Origin: Patescibacteria group bacterium | GTDB taxonomy: Bacteria > Patescibacteriota > Doudnabacteria > UBA920 | Assembly: GCA_013387205.1 (NCBI GenBank) | Contig: WARV01000012.1 | Coordinates: forward strand, 1 to 54,271 | Direction: 5' to 3' | DNA length: 54,271 bases | Shown: piece after piece, positions 48,605-54,271 of the stretch | Layout: each line of letters begins with the position of its first letter | How positions within the stretch are numbered: position 1 is the stretch's first letter | Translations under genes and position numbers: made by a program | Notes under the pieces: generated by a model | The model's input: the letters and a program-made list of their open reading frames with translations, nothing else | The model's database searches: none | What the model was told of the DNA's origin: nothing

Positions 48605-49036
48605 TTATTCTTGGCCCAACAATCTGCGGATTTTATCAAGAAGACGGCTGGAGGTGAACGGCTTACACAGAAAGTCGTGAACCCCGGCTTTAAGAGGGTC
48701 TTCGTTGGTAAAACCCGAAATACAAAGCACTTTTAGGCCAGGCTGGCGCTGCAAAAGCAGTTTTGCCAACTCTATTCCGCTCATGCCTGACATTTGGACA
48801 TCTGTCAGCAGAAGGGAAATCAGTTCTCCGCTGCTGTCGTATTTCATCAATGCCTCTTGGCCGCTTGAAGCTTCAATAACCTGATAACCCTTGGAAAGAA
48901 GCATTGAGCTAACCACTTTCCGGATACTGGCTTCGTCGTCTACCAGCAAGATAATTACGTTTTTTTGCTTTGGCTCAGTATTATTTGAGTCTAAAACCCG
49001 ACAACCTGCTTTTGGCGCATCGAATTGTGCGGCCAT
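48605..49036 (-). CDS. Receiver-domain-only response regulator
   Basis: VIILLVDDEASIRKVVSSMLLSKGYQV...LLTDVQMSGMSGIELAKLL...FLCKPFTSSRLLDKIRRLL; SD AAAGGAGGAG. Confidence 0.92.
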   Translation of the reverse strand: MAAQFDAPKAGCRVLDSNNTEPKQKNVIILLVDDEASIRKVVSSMLLSKGYQVIEASSGQEALMKYDSSGELISLLLTDVQMSGMSGIELAKLLLQRQPGLKVLCISGFTNEDPLKAGVHDFLCKPFTSSRLLDKIRRLLGQE

Positions 49037-49105
49037 TTATTTCTCCTCCTTTGAATTTTGTCGGGCCGTTGTCAGGTTCCGACGTTTACGCGCTCGCTTG
49101 CGCAC
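49037..49105 (-). CDS. Candidate leaderless 22-aa leader peptide upstream of receiver gene
   Basis: GTG 6 nt after TATACT; VRKRARKRRNLTTARQNSKEEK*; stop abuts the ATG. Confidence 0.45.
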   Translation of the reverse strand: MRKRARKRRNLTTARQNSKEEK

Positions 49106-49167
49106 AAGGAAAGTATAACCTTACAATGGTAAAATAAAATCAAAGAAAAAGTAAAATTTTGGTAAAA
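49105..49167 (-). promoter_or_regulatory. Module C promoter
   Basis: GGTAAAA-TAAA-ATCAAAG-AAAA-AGTAAAA-TTTT-GGTAAAA (49128-49167); AGTATA 49112-49117, 10-nt gap. Confidence 0.85.
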
Positions 49168-49250
49168 TATATTAAAATAGCCCGGCCACGAAAATCTGTG
49201 GCCGGGGTTTTGCGTAAGGCAAGTTCTCATCTTACGGCTTTGTTGCACTC

Positions 49251-49367
49251 TTAGTCTGTATCGAAAAAAGCCCAATGGCGCTGGCGTCCATGCTGCAACG
49301 GAAGACGCCGGTGCAGCTTAAACAAACCTCTCAACCTTCGGCAGATTGAAAGCAATAACGCTCTCAT
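49251..49367 (-). CDS. Candidate 38-aa highly cationic peptide
   Basis: SD AAAGGAGG then ATG; MRALLLSICRRLRGLFKLHRRLPLQHGRQRHWAFFDTD*; followed by CCCGGCCAC...GTGGCCGGG hairpin. Confidence 0.5.
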   Translation of the reverse strand: MRALLLSICRRLRGLFKLHRRLPLQHGRQRHWAFFDTD

Positions 49368-49398
49368 TCTTGGTCCTCCTTTCGTATTATGTTGTCAA

Positions 49399-51348
49399 TC
49401 AGTAGTTCTTTAAAAAATCCTGCATTTTGCGGCTTTCATCCAATGCTTGCCTGGCAGCAGCTTCTGGTTTGACCAGTAAGCCTAACAAGACATCCGGTTT
49501 TTCTATAATTGATATTCGGGACAAAGATTGCCGTGCGGATTTAACGTGCTGGAGAATTTTTTTGGCTATATTTGGGATGATTTTATTCCAAAACAATTTT
49601 TGCAGTTTTTGTTCATCGCGTTTGAGGTCTACGGCCTTTTTGTAAAAAATACCCAGAACTTCCGCGCCAACGTAATTGATTCTGCCTGCACGCAAATCCT
49701 CCAGCCAATCATGTGCGTCATCGTTCAATTGGCGGGCAATGAGATAATGCGTGAAAAAACTTTTAAGATTTTTTGCTTCTATTGAGCCGGCAGGATATCC
49801 AATCAACATCAAAATAGTAAGCGGACCCAAGGCGTGCCCCAAACTTTTGTCTGCCAGCTGCTGTAAATTTTTAAAATCAGGGAGATTTTTGGGAACCGAC
49901 AGCTTGCCGTCCATAATTTGAACGCTGCAGTTTTTGCTCTCCCAAGCATTGGCCGCGTCAATATTATTCAAAATACCATTAACTAAGCTGTAATTATTAT
50001 TACGGCCGAACAGCCCTGTATAACAAGCGGTGACTTCCCGCAGACCAATATTAGCCACAGGCAAAAAATCAATATTACCCTCGCCATCAAAAAAGTCATC
50101 ATAAATAGTGTAAGCAATCCAGCCAAAAAGATTTGCCGTCCCCAAATCAATCACCCGCCTGTCCGTGATTCGTTTTCCTCTATCCCCCAAGCTTTCCCTG
50201 AACCAAAAAGGCAAAAGCCCGATTTGCCGGTCAATATCCTTTTCCGTTGTTTTATCCAAAGCCATAAGCGCATAATCTTTTACTTCCGGCGGTAAAGAGG
50301 AAAGTCTTGTATTTGCCTGATTGACAATGCTTTGGTATATTTTTTCATCCTGGGCACGGGAATTGTTACCAGGCTGCTTTGCAGGTTTATCGAGCAGCGG
50401 CAGATATTTCACCAGAGCTTCAAGACAGAAAGCCGTGGTTACACTGCCGGTTCCGGCAAAGCGTTTTTTCCCATTTTCTTCCGGAGCCAAATAAAAGGCA
50501 TTAGCAGGCCAACCTTTGCCATCGAAATTTTGCAAAAGATAATCTATGCTTTTCTCCAGTTCTTGCGGATTTTGGCAATCCAGATTGATTAAGGCGGAGA
50601 CGCTGAGCGCCGTGTCCAATGGATTGCCCCAGGAAAAATCTGGCTGTCTTTTTGAAACCAGGTATTCTGCTAGCTTTTCTTTGTAGCTTCCCTGATAAGA
50701 CCGCGAGATGAAATATGCTATGGGAATAGCTGAATAATATAAGGAGGCAAATTTTTTTGCTTTTATCGCTTGGTCAAAAAATGTGAGTATTTTGGGCAAC
50801 CGCACTTTTTGCATTGAAAGGAAATACGCCACATTGGCATTTACGGCCAAGTCGACATCCTGCCAAACTTTTGGCGCTCTCCTATCTACCAACCAGGTAT
50901 TATAAGGTCCGCCCGGTTCTATTTCCGTGTTTGCCAGCAGTTTAACAATGTGGGCCAAAACTTCTCCGTTGATGGTGTTGGAATTATAGCCGGCCAAAGC
51001 CGTTAATGCACAAAAGGTATCATCCAAATCATCCGGGTATGGAGTTAATCCGGCCTCCTGGGATTTTCTCTGCCAATAGTTAAAAGACCATTGTTGGCTT
51101 TTTTGCGATAACAAAAATCGGACAGCTTTCTGTCTTACCTTATCCGCCTTGGCTGAACGGGGCAAAGAATTTAAGCAATGTAAAATATTGGAAGTAAAAA
51201 AGGGCGTACGGTGAATTCTTGCTTTTTTAAAGTCATCTTGGCGGCCAGAATCCAAACCCAAAAAACTGCCGTCCGATTGCTGTTCCCTAGCCAAAAAATG
51301 GACGCCTTGACTTAAAATTTTGCGGATTTTTCCAGGAATTGTATTCAT
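49399..51348 (-). CDS. Terpenoid cyclase-like fusion: class II-like alpha-toroid (DxDD) plus class I-like domain (DDxxD)
   Basis: TPYPDDLDDTFCALTAL (DLDD at about 51019-51030), IYDDFFDGEGN, RQLNDDAHDWLEDLRAGR; ATG at 51348 overlaps kinase stop as ATGA. Confidence 0.7.
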   Translation of the reverse strand: MNTIPGKIRKILSQGVHFLAREQQSDGSFLGLDSGRQDDFKKARIHRTPFFTSNILHCLNSLPRSAKADKVRQKAVRFLLSQKSQQWSFNYWQRKSQEAGLTPYPDDLDDTFCALTALAGYNSNTINGEVLAHIVKLLANTEIEPGGPYNTWLVDRRAPKVWQDVDLAVNANVAYFLSMQKVRLPKILTFFDQAIKAKKFASLYYSAIPIAYFISRSYQGSYKEKLAEYLVSKRQPDFSWGNPLDTALSVSALINLDCQNPQELEKSIDYLLQNFDGKGWPANAFYLAPEENGKKRFAGTGSVTTAFCLEALVKYLPLLDKPAKQPGNNSRAQDEKIYQSIVNQANTRLSSLPPEVKDYALMALDKTTEKDIDRQIGLLPFWFRESLGDRGKRITDRRVIDLGTANLFGWIAYTIYDDFFDGEGNIDFLPVANIGLREVTACYTGLFGRNNNYSLVNGILNNIDAANAWESKNCSVQIMDGKLSVPKNLPDFKNLQQLADKSLGHALGPLTILMLIGYPAGSIEAKNLKSFFTHYLIARQLNDDAHDWLEDLRAGRINYVGAEVLGIFYKKAVDLKRDEQKLQKLFWNKIIPNIAKKILQHVKSARQSLSRISIIEKPDVLLGLLVKPEAAARQALDESRKMQDFLKNY

Positions 51349-52787
51349 GCGGTGAACTCTACGGTAAACGTTGAACCTTGAACCGGCAGACTTTTTACGC
51401 AAATGTTCCCTCCGAAATCTTTTTCAACGATATTTTTTGTGGTGGAAAGCCCTATCCCAGTGCCTTTTTCTAAATTTTTGGTGGTGAAAAACGGGTCGAA
51501 TATTTTCTCCAAAATATCAGGCGCAATCCCGCAGCCCCAATCCTGTACTTCCAGCCTGACTATATGGTGATTCTCGGCAAGCCGTATTTCCACTGCCCTT
51601 TTCCCGTTATCTTGCGCGGGCATATCGTCATAAGCATCTATGGCATTGGCTACTAAATTAGACAGCATCTGATGGAATTTTACGGGACTGCCGAAAGCCT
51701 GCACTTCGTGCTGCCTGACAAAATTTAATTCCACGTTAGCCTTGCGAGCCTTAAAATCTAACAGTTGCATTACTTGGTGGATTTCCTCATTCAAAGAAAA
51801 AGAGATTTTGGTTTCCTGATGGGACAGCTGTTTGCGTATGGCTCGGATGAAATTTTCCATCCGCCTTGCCGCGGCAATGCTGCCGTCCAAATAACTTTGG
51901 GCTTCTTCCAAATTCTGTCCTTTAATTTCTGCCAGTTTTCTTACGCTGATGGACACGGCAGTCAAAGGATTAATCAGGTCATGGAAAAGCCCGGAGGACA
52001 ACCGCCCGAACTCCGCGAACCGGTATAGCTGCGACATTTTTTCTACCTGCATTCTCTTTAATTCCCGCGTTCGCTCTTCAACTTTTACTTCCAGCAAATC
52101 CCGTTCCCGCTTTAACTCCGCCTCTGACCTCCGCGCCCGGTGCAGAGATTTTTCTATTTCGCGATTAGAGAGCCATGCAATAGTAACAACCAAAATATAA
52201 GTTATGCAAAATACGATGCCGTCGTTCATCCTGAATTGATAGCTGCTCCAGTAAACCTTGTGGGAGCTTAAATCGTTTAATTGTAAATAGGAAAGTGAAA
52301 TTACGGTAATAATGGTTATTGCGGTTATTAAAAAACTGAACCTTGTATTAATTAAGATACTGCTCATTATAATGATAACTGCATAACTTAAAATCATTTC
52401 AGGAAGAAAGACGCCCCAATAATAAGACCCGCTCGTAACAGCAGCGAAGTAAATGGCTAATAGTATAAAAGATGCCCAAATGAATTTACCTTTTTTAGAC
52501 AAAAAATAAAGGAATACAAAAACGCCCAAAATCAGAATGGGCGAAGTGGCTCCAAAACCTCCGAAGTCAGGGTGGTGAAAAATCCTATAAAAATTATTTA
52601 AGTTGACAATAATCAATAGAATTATTACGGCAAAAAGAATTATATTTAAAATAAGTTCTCTGCGTTTTTTATCCTCCTGGACAGATTTAGCTTTAATGAA
52701 TTTTTCAAATAAAAAATGAGCACTTCGATAAATGAAAGTGCTGCTGAAATGCCGGCATTTTTTTAGTAATTCTGCGCGCGTGCCCAT
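51345..52787 (-). CDS. Membrane sensor histidine kinase
   Basis: Six hydrophobic segments, coiled coil, GRLSSGLFHDLINPLTAVS, HATPase N/G boxes (LVANAIDAYDD, DWGCGIAP, GTGIGLS). Confidence 0.93.
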   Translation of the reverse strand: MGTRAELLKKCRHFSSTFIYRSAHFLFEKFIKAKSVQEDKKRRELILNIILFAVIILLIIVNLNNFYRIFHHPDFGGFGATSPILILGVFVFLYFLSKKGKFIWASFILLAIYFAAVTSGSYYWGVFLPEMILSYAVIIIMSSILINTRFSFLITAITIITVISLSYLQLNDLSSHKVYWSSYQFRMNDGIVFCITYILVVTIAWLSNREIEKSLHRARRSEAELKRERDLLEVKVEERTRELKRMQVEKMSQLYRFAEFGRLSSGLFHDLINPLTAVSISVRKLAEIKGQNLEEAQSYLDGSIAAARRMENFIRAIRKQLSHQETKISFSLNEEIHQVMQLLDFKARKANVELNFVRQHEVQAFGSPVKFHQMLSNLVANAIDAYDDMPAQDNGKRAVEIRLAENHHIVRLEVQDWGCGIAPDILEKIFDPFFTTKNLEKGTGIGLSTTKNIVEKDFGGNICVKSLPVQGSTFTVEFTA

Positions 52788-53041
52788 TTTTTTATCCACT
52801 ATGGTAGTGGCTCTGGCGACCAAGGAAGAAGGATATCTTGCGAAAGCGCAAGATTTTGCAACTTTTCCTGTTTTCGCGCAGCCTTATCAGTGAGCAGAGT
52901 CTGCAAAATATTTTCCATATTTTTACTTTCTGGTTTTTAATTTCGTTTTTGTTTCAGGCCCTCGACCTTAGACCCTTAGATCTTACCTACATTAATTGTA
53001 ATGGAAAATTTAAATAATATCAATTACCACGCAAGTTAAGG

Positions 53042-53163
53042 CTTTCGCGTTCCATGCCGTTCCGGCCGGAAGAGCCGGGAATCCGCGCGTTATCAGCAGG
53101 ATAACCCCGGTTCCCGCCCTCGCGAAAATGACAGAAAATCAAGTTTTTCGTAAAACGCGAAAG
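53042..53163 (-). ncRNA. Candidate structured 5' leader RNA of the kinase operon
   Basis: Closing 10-bp stem CTTTCGCGTT/AACGCGAAAG; internal CGGGAA..GTTATC-CTGCT-GATAAC..TTCCCG and TTCC-GGCC-GGAA hairpins; begins ~3 nt after predicted TSS. Confidence 0.5.
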
Positions 53164-53164
53164 T

Positions 53165-53227
53165 CCTCTAAAGTATAGTTTTGCAATGGTAAAATAAAAT
53201 CAAAGAAAAAGTAAAATTTTGGTAAAG
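53165..53227 (-). promoter_or_regulatory. Module D promoter
   Basis: GGTAAAA-TAAA-ATCAAAG-AAAA-AGTAAAA-TTTT-GGTAAAG (53188-53227); AGTATA 53172-53177, 10-nt gap. Confidence 0.85.
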
Positions 53228-53532
53228 TATATTAAAAGTGTATAATTTATTCACGGAGGTAACCCTTCCATTTGGAAGGGGCCTATTCTTTTTCCCGCTT
53301 TTTCTGTCGACCGGCAAATTGACAAACAAGTTATTTTTTGAAATCAAAGCAACTTGCGACCCTAGCTCATCCAAGGCCATGTCTTTACCAAAGACATCCC
53401 TAAAGGACATCACTTCGTTGCCTTTACCAACTTTGCCGCCTGGATTCGCTGCAAACTTTCCTTGAGCCTATCCGTAAACAGTAAAGGTGTTATAATATAA
53501 ATACTGGTGAGATAAAACAAAATTTTAACAAA

Positions 53533-54126
53533 GTGACCAGAACACAAGCGTTAAAAAATCAAAAAAAGGGAAATACCTATAAAAAAAACGGGTTGCCGGA
53601 TTTTTCTGTTTTGGGGCACTGGCAAGGAATGCCTATCCCGCCGGAGCCTCGTATGAAAATAATCCGCAGGCTTGCCAGGAAGTTTGTTAAAATTTCTGTT
53701 TATATCGGAGTTCCTCTGTATATATTTTTCCATTATTTTTACTATATTGATATTCCTAATTCCTGCTATATTTCTATCCGTCCTTCTTTCATAAGCTTTA
53801 GCAACCTGGAAATGAAACGCGGATTAAATTTGCTCAAACAAGATTTGCCGGAGAATTATTTAAAAGTGTGCGCTAACGTAAATAGCATAGATCCAAATTT
53901 CGGATGCGGAGGGTTTGGCGGAGGCTGTTTTTTCCCCAACGAACAAAATTCCACCGAAAAGGGAATGATTGCCATTGGCACCATTCCCGGAAACGCCGCT
54001 AAAACAGCAGCCGCAATTATCCACGAAACTTGCCACGCAATACAGTATCACGAATACCGCGCTTTTAATGAAAAGGAGTGCTATACAATCCAAGACGAAG
54101 CTTATAACAAGCTTACTAGAAAATAA
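53533..54126 (+). CDS. Membrane-anchored HExxH zincin-like protein
   Basis: TM segment then AAAIIHETCHAIQYHEYRAFNEKECYTIQDEAYN (HETCH). Confidence 0.65.
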   Translation: MTRTQALKNQKKGNTYKKNGLPDFSVLGHWQGMPIPPEPRMKIIRRLARKFVKISVYIGVPLYIFFHYFYYIDIPNSCYISIRPSFISFSNLEMKRGLNLLKQDLPENYLKVCANVNSIDPNFGCGGFGGGCFFPNEQNSTEKGMIAIGTIPGNAAKTAAAIIHETCHAIQYHEYRAFNEKECYTIQDEAYNKLTRK

Positions 54127-54142
54127 TTCAATCGATGTTATA

Positions 54143-54176
54143 AAAAAGCGCAGCACCCAAAGGTGCTGCGCTTTTC
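54143..54176. terminator. Terminator-like stem-loop
   Basis: aaaagcgcagcacc-caaa-ggtgctgcgctttt. Confidence 0.75.
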
Positions 54177-54271
54177 TCTTGGCCCCGTACCACTCGCTAC
54201 GACATAAATATCGGCTCGGGTACAGGGCATGCACCATTCATTTTATTATGTCTATGGCACATGGCACGCCA

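Noticed and set aside
49072-49275. 67-aa ORF overlapping module C promoter
   Set aside because: Reads through the terminator hairpin and the heptamer array; the similar ending of ORF 53168-53413 comes from the shared promoter sequence, not protein homology
53238-53465. Plus-strand 75-aa ORF
   Set aside because: No convincing start context; minus-strand reading with coupled small ORFs is at least as plausible; neither called as CDS
1-54271. CRISPR array
   Set aside because: No regularly spaced identical 23-40-bp repeats with unique spacers seen; the 11-bp heptamer arrays are too short and sit in promoters
1-54271. Recoded UGA (Gracilibacteria/Absconditabacteria-type code)
   Set aside because: TGA ends genes in operon-consistent positions (ATGA overlaps at 21870 and 51345), and large conserved ORFs have no in-frame TGA

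Overview
This 54,271-bp window looks like a chromosomal segment of an uncultured bacterium, plausibly CPR/Patescibacteria. That placement is inference from the VirB2-like pilin, many small secreted proteins and short operons; no marker gene was checked. Recognisable blocks, start to end: an ABC exporter fragment; a Mg2+ cluster (MgtE-N/CBS soluble protein, NRAMP-related transporter, MgtA P-type ATPase); surface and pilin-like proteins; a decayed HigB-like toxin beside a HigA-like regulator; HAD/NUDIX/peptidase E genes; a zur-znuACB zinc operon with an operator in its promoter; a beta-propeller-like ORF broken by one in-frame stop; tRNA-His; a Fic operon; a CsoR-controlled copper operon; zwf-gnd; a Ca2+-type P-ATPase; BipA; DNA Pol III delta; and an accessory region (about 41.6-54.2 kb) of lipoproteins, cell-wall hydrolases, two-component proteins and a terpenoid-cyclase-like gene. 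The most striking signal is in that accessory region. Four promoters carry the same array of four heptamers with 4-bp spacers (11-bp period), always 10 bp upstream of a TATACT -10. They precede a CHAP hydrolase, an M23 peptidase, a receiver protein, and a histidine kinase/terpenoid-cyclase-like operon. Three of the four predicted transcripts begin at a GTG that opens a conserved short basic leader peptide; the fourth begins with a long closed RNA-like structure. This resembles a WalR/PhoB-type cell-envelope regulon with leaderless leader peptides. All coordinates and motifs were read by eye; no search or folding program was run.
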